NCBI GenBank assembly: GCA_020809705.1 | Contig: CP085827.1 | Coordinates: forward strand, 6,572,001-6,636,000 | DNA length: 64,000 nt | From: Calonectria ilicicola | Lineage: Eukaryota; Ascomycota; Sordariomycetes; Hypocreales; Nectriaceae | Direction of reading: 5' to 3' | Part shown: piece by piece, positions 35,953-47,529 of the stretch | Layout of the letters: each line of letters opens with the position of its first letter | How positions within the stretch are numbered: position 1 is the stretch's first letter | Notes under the pieces: model-generated | Databases searched by the model: none | What the model was told of the DNA's origin: nothing | Seen by the model: only the letters and a program-made list of their open reading frames with translations | Translations under genes and position numbers: made by a program

Positions 35953-37140
35953 TTAGTCCTCCTTCTCCGTCTCCTCCTTTGTTGTCGACGAATCGTCCTT
36001 CTCCTTCTCCTTCTCCGACTTCTCGCCAGGCACCTCCCGTGGGCTGACTAGTGGACTGGCCAGTCCCCCAATACTCCCACTCACGCTGTCGGCTCTGTTG
36101 TGCCCTAAAAGGCCACTTCGAATACTAGCACCATCACCTTGTTTGGCGTAGAAGCTGTTGCGATCACCTGGAATTGCAGGCATGATACCAGTAGCCGAGT
36201 AAATGCTGGTGCGCTCAGCACCCATCCGGGAGCTGCCGCCGTGAAGGCCTGGAGTGGGAGGCATATTGGTTGGGTCGATGTTGGCACTGAGGATGCTGAG
36301 AGGTAGGCTTTCCCTGCTGCCGCCCCAAAGGGACGATGGGGCGAGAGCGCGGACCGAAGCATCCGTGTCAAGGGATCGCCGACGCCGGCGCTTGCTGGAG
36401 GATGCGAGCGTGAGGATGGATGCGTTATCGGTCAGTAGGTTATTGGCCGTGGCGGACGTGTAGGTTGTCGGGTTCCCGGCCGGGTTCAGGTGTGCGGGGA
36501 TTGCTGAGGCTGGCGATGCCGTTGGGAAGGGCTGGGTGAATTGGATCGACTGGGCGTTGCTGTGATGAGGGTTGGAGTTGCCGTTACCCTGCCCTACACC
36601 GTTTGGTGCCATAGATTGGATTGTGGTGAGCGTCGTTGTCAAGGACCTCACGGAGGGTGCGGGGCTTGAAAAGGTGCTGTCCCCTCTTCGCGATTCGACG
36701 CCGCCCCCGATTGTGCGACTTGTCCCAGCCAGCGAACTGGCGCCATGGCTTGGCGCGCAGAGGGACCGTGACTCCTCATGGTTTGTCGACACAGTTCCGA
36801 CTAGGCTTCTCCTGCCGGTTGTGGTGGGAGTTTGACCGTCGTCCCGGGAGATGCGGGAAGACTGAACCAGGCTCGTGTTGCTGCCAGAGGGTGCAGTGGA
36901 GATAGTGCAGGCACTGGCGCCGTTGGTGACACCATTTCCGACGGTTCCAGATTCGGGATAGGGATTGTTCTTTTTGGGGCCGCGGCGGATCTTGTGTCGT
37001 TTCGGACGGTCGCCGTCGGATGAGGATTTGAAGTTGGTTAGCTTCTTGACCCAGGTCGAGAAGGGCCTGCGGCGCTGGCCTTGTCGGTCTGACGTGCTGT
37101 TAGCTATGTAGGATTGCGACATGACCTGAGGAATGGGCAT
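35953..37140 (-). CDS. Low-complexity Ser/Thr-rich basic protein of unknown function
   Basis: One 395-aa open frame; a start at residue 7 (MSQSYIANS) is also possible. Not recognised with certainty. The N-terminal 55 residues hold a folded-looking basic segment (FSTWVKKLTNF, RPKRHKIRRGPKK). The middle is Ser/Thr/Asn/Gly-rich, with a basic patch SSKRRRRRSLDTD that could be a nuclear signal. The tail is highly charged (EKSEKEKEKDDSS). No membrane helix is present, although similar fungal proteins are sometimes labelled as cation-channel proteins; nothing here supports that. Codon use and the absence of stops over nearly 1.2 kb suggest a real gene, probably phosphorylated and largely disordered. 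The downstream GC-rich flank to MLH3 is a shared promoter. Confidence 0.7.
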   Translation of the reverse strand: MPIPQVMSQSYIANSTSDRQGQRRRPFSTWVKKLTNFKSSSDGDRPKRHKIRRGPKKNNPYPESGTVGNGVTNGASACTISTAPSGSNTSLVQSSRISRDDGQTPTTTGRRSLVGTVSTNHEESRSLCAPSHGASSLAGTSRTIGGGVESRRGDSTFSSPAPSVRSLTTTLTTIQSMAPNGVGQGNGNSNPHHSNAQSIQFTQPFPTASPASAIPAHLNPAGNPTTYTSATANNLLTDNASILTLASSSKRRRRRSLDTDASVRALAPSSLWGGSRESLPLSILSANIDPTNMPPTPGLHGGSSRMGAERTSIYSATGIMPAIPGDRNSFYAKQGDGASIRSGLLGHNRADSVSGSIGGLASPLVSPREVPGEKSEKEKEKDDSSTTKEETEKED

Positions 37141-38178
37141 CGAGCGGGGTTTGCAAGCACCCTATGGACCGGCTGGGAGAGGAGTTCAGAAGAAATCGGA
37201 GAGAGAGAGCGTACCGTGTGTTGGAGGGAGGGTCTCGGTCGTCGCCATCAGGCTCAGGTTCGAGGATTCAAGAGGACGAAGGCGTGGGCCGATGGATGGG
37301 TTGCGACGGCGACGGGGATCCTGGGCACCAGCGTTGGGCAGCCGAGCGGACGGAAGCGGGGGTCAATGGCAGAGGCGGCGAGGAGGATGGTGAAGCAGGT
37401 CGAGATTCAAGGACGTCGATGGGAATATAGGGAGCGCAAGAGGCTGAGGGGCACGAGCCAGCACCAGCACGACGACACAGGAGGGCAGCGTCACCAGCGT
37501 TGCATGGATGACATGGTTGGAGATGGCGGCTGAATGCGGATGGAGTGGTAGGCACCGAAGGGCGGAGGATCACGTGAGAGCCCGCAACCTGGGGAACGAG
37601 GACGACGCAAAGCCAGAGAAATGGGCATCAACAAGCCCAAGCTTTGAGGCGGAGCAACTTAGCGCAGCTCTCCTGGCTCTAGTTGTTCGTAGCACGATGG
37701 TAGTGCAAGCGCCAACCGAGACTGGTGTGGTGCGCATGCCTGCAATGCTGCGCTGCACAACTGAATAGGGCCCACGGCACAGGCACAACAAGCTGGCCAC
37801 CCTCTGCGGCGCTGTCTGTGGAGCCCAGCCTGGCAGGGACAGCTTGCCCGGCACAGGCCACCACCCACAAGCGCCATCACCATGACATTGTGTAAGCCGT
37901 ATTCGCTCCTCATGGCTTGTGAGGACGGCAATTACACTCCGTCCTTGCCTATCCATCCGCTGTTGCTGCAACCCTCCGCCGAGACCACGTGGACCCTGGT
38001 TGCGCGACGTCACCGCTGTCCTTATTTCTTCCCCGCCACGGCCGGGGCCATCCCAACCGCAGCCCCTTCTCCACACCAAGTGCATATTGCATTGGCGTTC
38101 CACGACGACAGTTCATCAATGTCATGCTACCTGCAGCAACGGGCCTGAAATCGCTATGACAGCACAATAACACATGCC
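37141..38178. promoter_or_regulatory. Bidirectional upstream region between the low-complexity gene and MLH3
   Basis: About 1.0 kb separating two divergent starts. Many overlapping open frames reflect high GC content; none shows a domain. An out-of-frame ATG (38174) sits 5 nt before the MLH3 ATG. Confidence 0.45.
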
Positions 38179-40950
38179 ATGTCCATCCGCCAGCTTCCAC
38201 AGCATGTTGTGGACAAGATCAAATCCTCCGTCACCATCACTTCGCTTAATGCCGTTGCCTGTGGTCTTCTCGCTAATGCCCTCGATGCTGACGCCTCAGC
38301 CGTCAACATCACTGTCGACTACACCCGTGGCAACTGCACCGTCGAGGACAACGGCCTAGGCATTCTGCCCGCCGAGTTTGCTGAAGATGGTGGTCTCGGA
38401 AAGCTCCACCGTAAGCCATGCCCCAGATCCAACACAACACTGCAGTACTGATTCAGCCTTGCTCACTATGCCTGTGAACAGACACCTCGCGGTTCCCCCC
38501 AAGCGCGACCGCCCACGGGAAAAATGGTGATTTCCTTGCATCTCTCGCAACTCTGTCCTTACTCTCCATCACATCTCGTCACCGGAGCCACCTTTCTCAC
38601 AACTCTATTACGATCCACGACTCGAATGTCCTTGCCAGATACCTCCCAGCACCTCCCACGCACCAACTCGTCAATTTTGATCATGGAACCAAAGTGATCG
38701 CGCGGGATCTTTTTGGGTCAATGCCCGTTAGGGTCAAGCAGCGGGCTTCTGCGGCCGAGCGGCCCGCCACCGAGAGAGAATGGGCAAAGCTGATCAGAGA
38801 GGTGGTAGCACTACTTCTTGCCTGGCCCTCTACGGTCATCATCTCATTGAAGAATATAACGACACAGCGCGAGCTTCGGTTCCGCCCAGTGGGAAATATT
38901 GATGCGGTATCTCGGGCGTTTAGACTCCTTGTCCAAGCCTCTCTCGTTGATTCAAGTGAGGCCGATTCCTGGGTTCCCATTTCGGCATCTTCAGGATCTA
39001 TAGCTATAAAAGGCTGTATTTCCAAAGTACCCGCGGCAACCCGTCGCTCACAGTTCATTAGTCTGGGTGTTCATCCCGTCATGAACGAATTTGGGACTGA
39101 TGTACTATACGAAGAAATTAATCGCGTTTTCCAAAATTCGAATTTTGGGGTTATCAACGAGGACGATAACCGACTGCGAAAGTCCCTGAAGGTCGATGGG
39201 ATTTCTGGAAGTGAAATGCGAGGTCGAAAAGGGATCGAAAAGTGGCCTATGTTCTACCTCAAGATCGTGGCCGATGGATACACTGACGTTGATGCGATAG
39301 ACAAGCTGGAAAGCCAGAGTCAAACTCTGACAACCATCCTTGACTTGCTCAAGGCAGCTTGTTATGGGTTCCTCAAAAAGCATAGACATCGTCCTCGAAA
39401 AGTTCAAATCTCTACACACGGGTCGGCCTTCTCTACCTCCAAAACTCTTGGTCGTTCGAAAAGCTCCTCCAAGGGCCAACCTGCCTCTTCGGCAACCAGT
39501 TCTGGGCCTGGCTCGCTCACTAGAAATAGAGGTTTAGAATTGCAAGCAAGAGGCAGCAGTCCGTTCGATGGCTGGCAACGACTCAAGGTTGGGCGACCCA
39601 CGACATCGGGCCTTATCAAGACAGTTGGTATTGGAACCAAGGAGTTGGGCGTAGTTGTACCTACACCCTTGGTTGGAGAAGGAGGTAAACTCCTACGCCG
39701 GCCTTTTGATGACTCACCCAATGAGCCTCCATTCGATTTGCAAGAGTGCGATCGGATGAAATCTACAACCGACGCTCTCGTTCTCACCGAGAGCGGCCTG
39801 CCTGAGTTTAATGGTGCCTCGGCTATCAGCTGCGACACGTTTTGCGAACAGGGTGGAGGGACAAGCTTGCAGCCTAAACCACACAGAAGCGAATGGTTTC
39901 AGAATGTAGTACAGGCATGGAAGAACCCTGTGTTCGAGGCGACACAGTCGCTGATCCCTAGTTTAGACTATAATGATGACGCCTTGCATCGTTGTGGCAA
40001 AGGGAGGTATGATGACGCAATGTTTGGCGCTAGCTCAACGAATCTAGCCGGACGAGTATCAAGACATGCTTTGATACATGGTAAAGTCATTTCCCAAGTT
40101 GATCGCAAGTTTATCCTTGTCAAAATTCCGTTGGAGAATATGACGCCTGGAGATTCTGCGACGCAGACATTGAAATCTGCTCTGATGATACTTGACCAAC
40201 ATGCTGTGGATGAGCGTTGTCGTTTAGAGGAGCTGATGGCTGAATATTTTATCCACGATCAGTTTGGGAGCGAGGTGAGAGCTGATGTCGAGGTACTGGA
40301 ACGACCACTGGTGTTTGAAGTCTCATCAAAGGAGCATCAGCTTCTGGGACGATGCCGTGACTACTTTGCTGCATGGGGAATCGTTTACAACATTATATCT
40401 CAACTAAAAATACCATCGAGTTGCTGCAAGGTAACTGTCACTGGTCTTCCACCTAGCATTCTGGAGCGATGCCGGCAAGAACCTCGGCTCTTGATCGAGC
40501 TTCTTCGAAAGGAAATTTGGCACCTCGTTGATAGTGACCTTTCTCGACTTCACTGTCCTAGTTCTCAGCTAGATAAGCCCTTGATCTCACGGTTCCATGG
40601 TTGCCCCAAGGGTATACTTGAGATGCTCTACTCAAGAGCCTGCAGGAGTAAGTATTGTCTGAGGTTCTTATTGTTTATAATTAATTTCTGACCTTTTCTG
40701 TTAAGGTGCGATAATGTTCAACGACATCCTCACAAATCAACAGTGCGAAAAGCTCTTCTCACGTCTGTCGAAATGTGCGTTGCCGTTTCAATGCGCCCAT
40801 GGGCGGCCGAGCATGGTGCCATTGGTTGATGTCGGAGCTGGCGGGAGTTTTGGACAATGGCAGGAGACTAGAGGGCAATGTGCCGGAAGGAAGTGGAAGG
40901 AATGGATAACGGAGTCTGAACGGATAGATAAAAATGATACCCTGAAATAA
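38179..40950 (+). CDS. MLH3: DNA mismatch repair/meiotic crossover protein MLH3
   Basis: Exons 38179-38410, 38482-40647, 40706-40950; 880 aa. The N-terminal GHKL ATPase has DNGLGI, GGLGKLHHTSRFP and [15 protein letters not shown] (equivalent to the MutL GEALASI region), then a linker of low complexity (about 350-600). The C-terminal endonuclease domain has [24 protein letters not shown] and [11 protein letters not shown], the conserved metal-binding motifs of MLH3/PMS2-type nucleases; two of these are split by the last intron and rejoin exactly. It would act in the nucleus with MLH1. The residue normally a catalytic glutamate in motif I appears as glycine ([11 protein letters not shown]); see findings. 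Confidence 0.93.
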
Positions 40951-41440
40951 GTGATGAACTATTATGATGAAATGGAAAACTAAAAGGTTTAATTAAAGCA
41001 GTTTAGATGTCACGTAGGAGAGCGTGTTAATTGAATTGCAGTTGAACATCATTCATATGTATTTTTTTATGTCCGTATCCTGTCCATTCCGGATATCCAT
41101 CCAATGGCAAAAGGCCACCAAATCTCTGTAGAGAATACCATAGCAGCCCGAGGCATGCAAGCGACGGTGCGTAATAACTAAATAAAACGCTCGCGACTAA
41201 TAGGTCATCCTTTGCCGTTCTGGCTGCGGAAAATGCATCCCATTTACCGTTCGCCGATGTCCACAAAACGCCTTAATCATTTCCGATCCAACGCCAAGGT
41301 ATGAGAAGAAAAACAAACGAGCAAGATTAGACATGGAGTAAAGCAAAACCGCTCATTCATGCAATGCATAGAATACAAGCAAGCAGGAGGAATGCATTAG
41401 ATGTACAAGGAGCCCTCCATGCCGAGATGGGTCTCGGGCT
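40951..41440. other. Short convergent intergenic region
   Basis: About 490 bp between the MLH3 stop and the LicD-family stop; no gene recognised. Confidence 0.6.
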
Positions 41441-42463
41441 CTAGTTGACTTGCTGAGATGGTGATGGGCGTGCTCGAAGTTCCTGTTTCTTGCGCTCTGA
41501 GGCCTCGAGCCTGCGAGCGCTTTCTTCTTCGGGGTCCATCTTGATCCACAACTTGATATCACGATCCCACTTGTGTCTAGAAGAAATTGGGTTAGTACAT
41601 GAGTTTCTTATCCGAGGGATGGGTGTTAAACGGTAGTAACGGGGAGTCAAAGTTCTAAAAAAAAAAAAAAAAAAAGCAAGACAAACTTACCCTTGCCATT
41701 CTTCGGTGACGAGAGCCTTGGTGTCATATTCGTCAATCAGAATCATTTCGAAGTTGTATGGGATCCTGGCCTTGACGCCCTCAAATTCAGTGATGCGCAT
41801 AGGCCACAGGTCCTGGCTCTTGTAGCGGTGCTTGTTCTTGCAACTCCAGATGCCTGGACGGTTCTCCTCGCGCTCACGGACGGCTGTGATGTCGATGAAC
41901 ATGCCATTGGACATGTCAATCCAGCGAGCGTCAATAATGTTCCTGCCGTCGCCACGGTCAATCTCGACGTGGTGGGGGTTGATGTCTAGCAGGTATGAGT
42001 TGCTGACGAGAGAGCCAGTGTCCGGGTCGGTATAGTTGAAGACGTGCTCGGTGCGGTTGAGGTTCTCGCCGACCCAGTAGAGCGAGGTGTTGGTGAGCTG
42101 GACATCAAGATCGTAGTCCCAGGGCATGATCTGGCCGTTCCACCACCAGCCAAGCAGGGTGCCGTGGGCGAGCCATGTCTCAACGCCGTTGCTGTTCATG
42201 GTGTTGAGGTAGCTGCGGATGAGGTCACGGAGGACGAAGCGGTGCTGGTCGTAGGGCACCTTGTCTTGGAAGTATCGGATGTCGTAGTGGCCGAGTTCGA
42301 GGCTGCCACCGGGCTCTTGGAAGTATTTGGGCGTCTTGGCCCGGGTTTCACGGCGGTCGAGGCTCTTAACTTCGTCGGCGACGTCACGGGGGCGGACGCG
42401 GTAGGCGAGTGCGGCGGGCGCGGAGGCAAAGCCCCAGAGGAGCAGCGACTTGAGCGAAGGCAT
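41441..42463 (-). CDS. LicD-family (phosphotransferase-like) secretory protein
   Basis: Minus-strand exons 42463-41691 and 41576-41441, 302 aa. The start at 42463 opens a signal peptide (MPSLKSLLLWGFASAPAALA); the frame runs on upstream without need. The LicD core is clear: ETWLAHGTLLGWWWNGQIMP followed by WDYDLDVQ, the DxD motif of nucleotidyl/phospho-transferases. FIDITAV and CKNKHRY follow. The yeast relative Mnn4 promotes mannosyl phosphorylation in the Golgi, and a role in modifying glycans of secreted proteins is inferred. The 114-nt intron holds 19 consecutive A on the plus strand (41657-41675). The C-terminal exon is charged (MDPEEESARRLEA). Confidence 0.88.
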
Positions 42464-44973
42464 CGTGAGAGGAGAGGATGGGAGCGAGTGTTGCGGCTGG
42501 CCGATCCAGCGAGAGGTGCCAGAGCAATAAAAGAAAGACGTGTGTCGCAGGAAGCAAGGAGAGTGTGTGAGATGCGAAACAGACAGCGGGGAGCAAGCGG
42601 CAGGAGGCGGCAACGGTGCCGGCCAGGTGGGACGATGCAGAAACCAGCAGCTGACGTCGTTTCTTTTCTTCCTTTCTGTTCTTAAGGGAGGAGACGGCTG
42701 CTGATATTTCTTGAGTTCGCGTATGGGAAAAGGAGAAGCATGAGGAGAGAGAGAAACAAAGCAGCGTGGTAAGGCTGTCCGCGTAAATCAAGAGCAAGTG
42801 TGCGTGTGTGATGGGAGTGGTCAATCAACGGCACGCGCCCCTTTGCCAAAGCGAGCGACTACGTACCCCTGGTCGCCGTGGCGGGACATGAGTGGTACGT
42901 GTGCGGTACGTCAGCAGCAGTAGCCCCCACCGTCACCCAGCAGCAAATGGCCACTGAAGCCAAATACGCGCATATCACGGCACTGACTCTCTGGGGTTCC
43001 CCTCGAGTACCGCTGCCGCCACACTCAGCTTCAGCGGGACACCGGCACCACGGCGCATGGCATCAAGACACGCGCTCGCGCTCCTTATTTCTTGACTGTT
43101 CCCAGGCACACAATACACTTGCTGTTTTGTCCCTGACAGGATTGGCTTTATTCTCACTGGACAATAGCACACATCCCTGCGGTGAGAGACAGCCTGGCCC
43201 ATGTTTCTATTTTTTGGAACCCAGCAGATCGGGCGCAACCACCCCCAACCCGCGCTAGGTTGGTTCCGCGACGGCCCAGACCACGTAACCCTCCCCGCCC
43301 ACTTCGATGGGCTCACTTTTTCTTTGGAATGAATGAATGAATGCAGTCTTGTCACCGCCGCTATTTGCTGTGGCTGCGTGTAAATTATGTCGCCTGCGCC
43401 TCTCCGTTATCTGGAAAGCCGCCCTTATAACCAATCTGTATTGGCATAAAACTTTGTGCTTTGAAGAAAGACAACATCAACGACAATCGCCATTCAAACA
43501 AGCCTTATCTGGTCCAGGATTCCCTCATCGCACCATCCCTTTTTCCGGCAACATGTCGTGTGCCCGGACGGCAACGTCGCACGCGAAATGAGCCACGTCC
43601 GAGCTGACGCGCCCAGCACACCTCCTCCAACCCTCCCCTCTCCGCTGCATCTGGAATTAGACCTCTTGATTCGGTGTAGCCGCCTCAGGGTGCGAATGCG
43701 GGTGAAGCCAGGGCCAACCACGCATCGCTTGCACCGGGCGGCGTCCTGTCATCACCCGTCAGTGACCTTTTGTTGAATCAAAGCTGCGCTGACCCTCTAT
43801 TCTCCACCCATTGAGCATACGCGAAAGCCTTAACTAATTAAAGCGCCTCCCCTTGTCCATCGTTTTTTCTGCAAGTGGCCATTATTCCTTTGGGGCTGAC
43901 GAGGCTCCGTATTTTCCATCATTGTCACACCTCGTATCGCTAATGCCGTATCTGTGTGACGTAATGCCTGGCGCACAGCGCAGATCCCAAAGTGGGAAGA
44001 ATAGGCATGGTGTCAGTATCCAAGAAGAGTCTGCCTTGCCTTCTTCTAAAGGCCTCTGAAAAATATCAAGAGCTTGCTGTTGAGAGGTGATCGTCAGCCC
44101 AAGAGACTGGTACCATTCATTGCACATTTGAGGTTGACTTTCATCAACGCTGACAGATGCAACTAGATTCTCCAAAGAATCACGACAAATGACACCAACA
44201 ATACTCATTGATAAATGACCACCTGGTTCCTGTTTTATTATTGATATGGTCATGATCCATTTGCCGCTGGGCAAGATGTTCTCTGCTTCACTTAATTTAT
44301 TTATTTCCAGTTAAATGCAAGAGTAAGTTCGACATGGTAGACACTAAGGGGCAGTTTTTGGTCTAAGCAGAGCTCAATAAGTAATTAGCATTGCTAGTAA
44401 TAGTCAAAACTGCTTTTCTTTACAATTAATAGTATTTGCGCTATACAATAACTACTCTTATAGTAGTGTACCATAACCTGGAGATGCCTTCAAAGCCTTT
44501 AATAGAAAACAACATTTCCATTGCGCTCTGTGCTCCCACCAAATTAGAGAAGCATCCTCGTTCAACCCCAATCGGTCCGGTATATCGTTTCGACTTTGCT
44601 TTATTAGAATTAACTCATATCTACAATTTATAGAGCGGCCTTTCCTGAAGATATATTAGGACATATAGCATACTGGCCTTATATCAAATATATAGCTCCG
44701 GCCAAAATGTATTCTACCGGATACATCCTAAACACCACCAAATATCACAGTCAAACATAGGGATTCTATCTCATACAATAACGCATTAGGTCTTGAATCA
44801 TCGATGATAGCCTTGAATGGACTAGCTCTACCACAGACCTACTACAGTACAAAAAGGTCCTCAAGAAAGAGCTATTGGACGTTCTGAACATTGAACTCGC
44901 TAACGTTCCTTTGCATGCGACATCAAAATTGTTCATCTGTGCATGTTAAATGCTAAAGTACAAGAAGATCAAC
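42464..44973. other. Intergenic region, becoming AT-rich from about 43.8 kb
   Basis: 2.5 kb upstream of the LicD gene. The first 1.3 kb has normal composition and many overlapping accidental frames. From about 44280 the sequence becomes AT-rich and the frames are short. A 130-codon minus-strand frame (43882-44274) carries no domain I recognise. Confidence 0.5.
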
Positions 44974-45136
44974 TGATACGGAAATGGTGTCAGCACATAT
45001 GGAACCCTGTAAGTGTGTGCCTTAGGCACCCTTGGAAGGCATATATAAGCCCGTTACTAGGGTAGATAGAGAAGAAGACATTAACCTTCCTACTACATAT
45101 CATTAAGACCCCTACTGTTCTAATCCTACTGTATCA
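44974..45136 (+). mobile_element. Solo LTR, copy 1 (forward)
   Basis: 163-bp element beginning TGATACGG and ending TGTATCA, with an internal TATATAA (about 45042) of the kind that drives retrotransposon transcription. It is flanked by a perfect 5-bp target duplication TCAAC (44969-44973 and 45137-45141). It is identical to copy 2 (reverse complement) except for one base near the 3' end (CTACTGTATCA against CTACCGTATCA). The 5-bp duplication and TG...CA ends indicate an LTR left after recombination of a full retroelement. Confidence 0.88.
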
Positions 45137-45141
45137 TCAAC

Positions 45142-45508
45142 GATGAGGAGTCTGCCAATTACCAAAAAAAAGTACCGAGGGCAAGGACAGATATAAGACA
45201 ACAAGTCACAAAAGATCAGAAAATGGAGACAAATATTAAGGACAGGGTGGATGGGACCGGCATCACGAGACTCTCGTTTAAAATAATGGAGTTCTAGACA
45301 ACATGTCATGGAGATAATTTATCCGTTTCTATGTCGACTCAGAGTCAGTGTTCAGCAAGGGTTGCCGACATAAGTCATGGTAACTTTCCCTGACGGAACA
45401 ATACACTCCCCTACGTGGCTACCAGACTCAGTTCGATGAAGCTGACATCGATTTAACTAGCATGGCTGAGTTGTGCCTGAGGAATACCCAAACAGGGTTG
45501 AGTGTTAT
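45142..45508. other. Spacer between the two solo LTRs
   Basis: 367 bp with no retroelement coding sequence recognised. The right end contains an open stretch of about 40 codons (RGYQTQFDEADIDL...) running up to copy 2 of the LTR. Confidence 0.5.
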
Positions 45509-45671
45509 TGATACGGTAGGATTAGAACAGTAGGGGTCTTAATGATATGTAGTAGGAAGGTTAATGTCTTCTTCTCTATCTACCCTAGTAACGGGCTTAT
45601 ATATGCCTTCCAAGGGTGCCTAAGGCACACACTTACAGGGTTCCATATGTGCTGACACCATTTCCGTATCA
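45509..45671 (-). mobile_element. Solo LTR, copy 2 (inverted)
   Basis: 163 bp, the reverse complement of copy 1 with one difference; both of its ends are perfect (TGATACGG...CCGTATCA). It has its own 5-bp target duplication GTTAT (45504-45508 and 45672-45676). The different duplications show two separate insertions rather than one element with inverted arms. Confidence 0.88.
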
Positions 45672-45676
45672 GTTAT

Positions 45677-46510
45677 GGTAGTGTTGAAATAATGCAAGTT
45701 ATTACAAACGGGATCCACCTCAAGGTAAAGTATGAATAAGTCCACTTGACTTTGTAATCCATCTATTTAAGAGATAATGGTCTCTTGTGAGAAATGAGGG
45801 GATATTATTCAATTGTCATTTTTCATGGTGTTTGGGATGTGTGCGATAGAATCTATTTTAGCTGGAGCTACATCTTAAATATAAATATAAATTGAGATGG
45901 CTTTCTGTCAGAGAGATTTGAGGGGATCTTAGGGTTGTGTCACACGGGTCGGTAAGAGAATTACTTGTATGGCACGATACTATTGTCAACAGTGCCTAAA
46001 AGTCCTATACGGCTAACCGGGTTGTAACACGATTACTCTAACTCCTATGTCGACTGTTACGTCCGCGCACATGTCTGGGTATGTTAATTAAGAGGGTATC
46101 GTGTAAAGTGAACATTTGATATATGTCTCAAGAGATGAATGATTCAGATCACAAATAACACGACACTCGAAAGGCATTAAATTTGTGTCGGTACGCTCTA
46201 ATCTTTGGCAAGGGAACCCATATCAACTGTAGTTATCTCATTTTTATATACAATAATTAAGGCTACACCATACGGGGGACTAGAATGCTTTTTTCTTAAA
46301 AAGAAAAATTATATGAATTATAAAAATTGACCATAATTGTATTTACTATACTTAGTGTTTTAGAGGTTCGAAGGGAACCTCTAGCTGAGCTTGCTGCCTA
46401 CTTTTTAACCAGATATAGATAGACTGGAAGCGTTCTTAAAATTGACCAAAGAGGAAATTCTGATTCGACAGGCCATAGGCGTAGTAGTGTCCTTGCTGCA
46501 TCAAGGGTAC
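45677..46510. other. AT-rich intergenic DNA
   Basis: About 0.8 kb between solo LTR 2 and the terpene synthase stop. No open frame of note and no recognised repeat. Confidence 0.5.
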
Positions 46511-47529
46511 TCAACAACCACCGGAAGTCCCAAATAATTCTAACAGGCGATAGCGTGGAGATGAGGTATGAAAATGGGTGATTCCCTTCGCGTATACCTC
46601 AAAATTTGTACGATACTCAGGCTCATCCGCAAGGGCAGCAATGACACGCTCATAGACACACATACCCTCCTCAGCTAAGGTATGTAGCGCCGTTACCACG
46701 TCGACACCGTCTTTGTGGGCGCGCATATCAATGTAGTTGCCCTTCTCACCAGCCATAAGTTCTTTATAGAAGGAAATGACATCGTCGACAATATTTGTAA
46801 AGATAATAACATCAGGAATGGTCTGGACAAACTTTTCAAAACCACCGGTAGGTAACTTCGCGTCCGAGGTGCGTGCCAACGCGAGAAGCGAATACATAGG
46901 CGACAGCCCTGTTTTAAAGCGTAACCAATCCGGGAAATTGGGTGCCTGCGAATGAACTTCGGCATCTTTTGTCAACAACTCAATGCCCACGCCGTTGATG
47001 AAATCATAACATGCCACAACGATCATATTAGCGACGAGGGGATCGAAGTGTTTCCATAGCTGTGGCGTCAGCTCACGAACATACCAATCGAGAATTGGGT
47101 CTCCACAAGACTGTCCTGTAGCCACATTAAACTGAAGGCGTCGTAGCAAGTCAGGCTTATGCTCAAGTATGTCTTCAGCGTGGAAGAAGAAGATGGTTAA
47201 CTGTGCAACAACGACTTGATACTCCAGTGGATGCGACGACGTAAAATCTGCTGCCACATAGCACGCATTGGTGAACTGATTCTTGGAGTTGATGAGTTCT
47301 AAGTGGTCGCAGAGGCTTGACGACTCCAGTTCCGATACAACTGCGGCACGGAGCTTGTCAATGGGCGTCAGGGTAAGGGCATTAACATCTATTTTGCAAC
47401 CCCCAGTGACGCCGTTGACGAAGTGGGACAGGGTTTCCCGAATTAATGTGATGGAATCCTGCTTTTTTGTCAACTTGGATATATTAGAGGGTCAATAAGA
47501 GTAATGTATACCTCAGAAACTGCGGTCAT
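46511..47529 (-). CDS. Terpene synthase-like protein, trichodiene-synthase family
   Basis: The main exon is 47473-46511, but it contains no early ATG and has an upstream in-frame stop. I propose a tiny first exon 47529-47512 (MTAVSE) joined across a 38-nt intron (GTATAC...CTAAT...AAG); a GT 9 nt earlier gives a 47-nt intron, also in frame. The result is about 326 aa. Class I terpene synthase features are the NSE/DTE-type motif DDVISFYKE (about 236-244), preceded by a variant aspartate-rich motif HAEDILE (first position Glu), and RYRLLELF near the end. This family cyclises farnesyl diphosphate, giving a sesquiterpene. The product is unknown and need not be a trichothecene precursor. No trichothecene genes are seen beside it. 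Confidence 0.75.

Noticed and set aside
42044..42685. 213-codon plus-strand frame over the LicD-family gene
   Set aside because: Antisense shadow of a GC-rich exon with recognisable LicD motifs on the other strand.
44974..45671. Single DNA transposon or MITE with 163-bp inverted arms
   Set aside because: Each arm has its own distinct 5-bp target duplication and TG...CA ends, which fits two solo LTRs instead.
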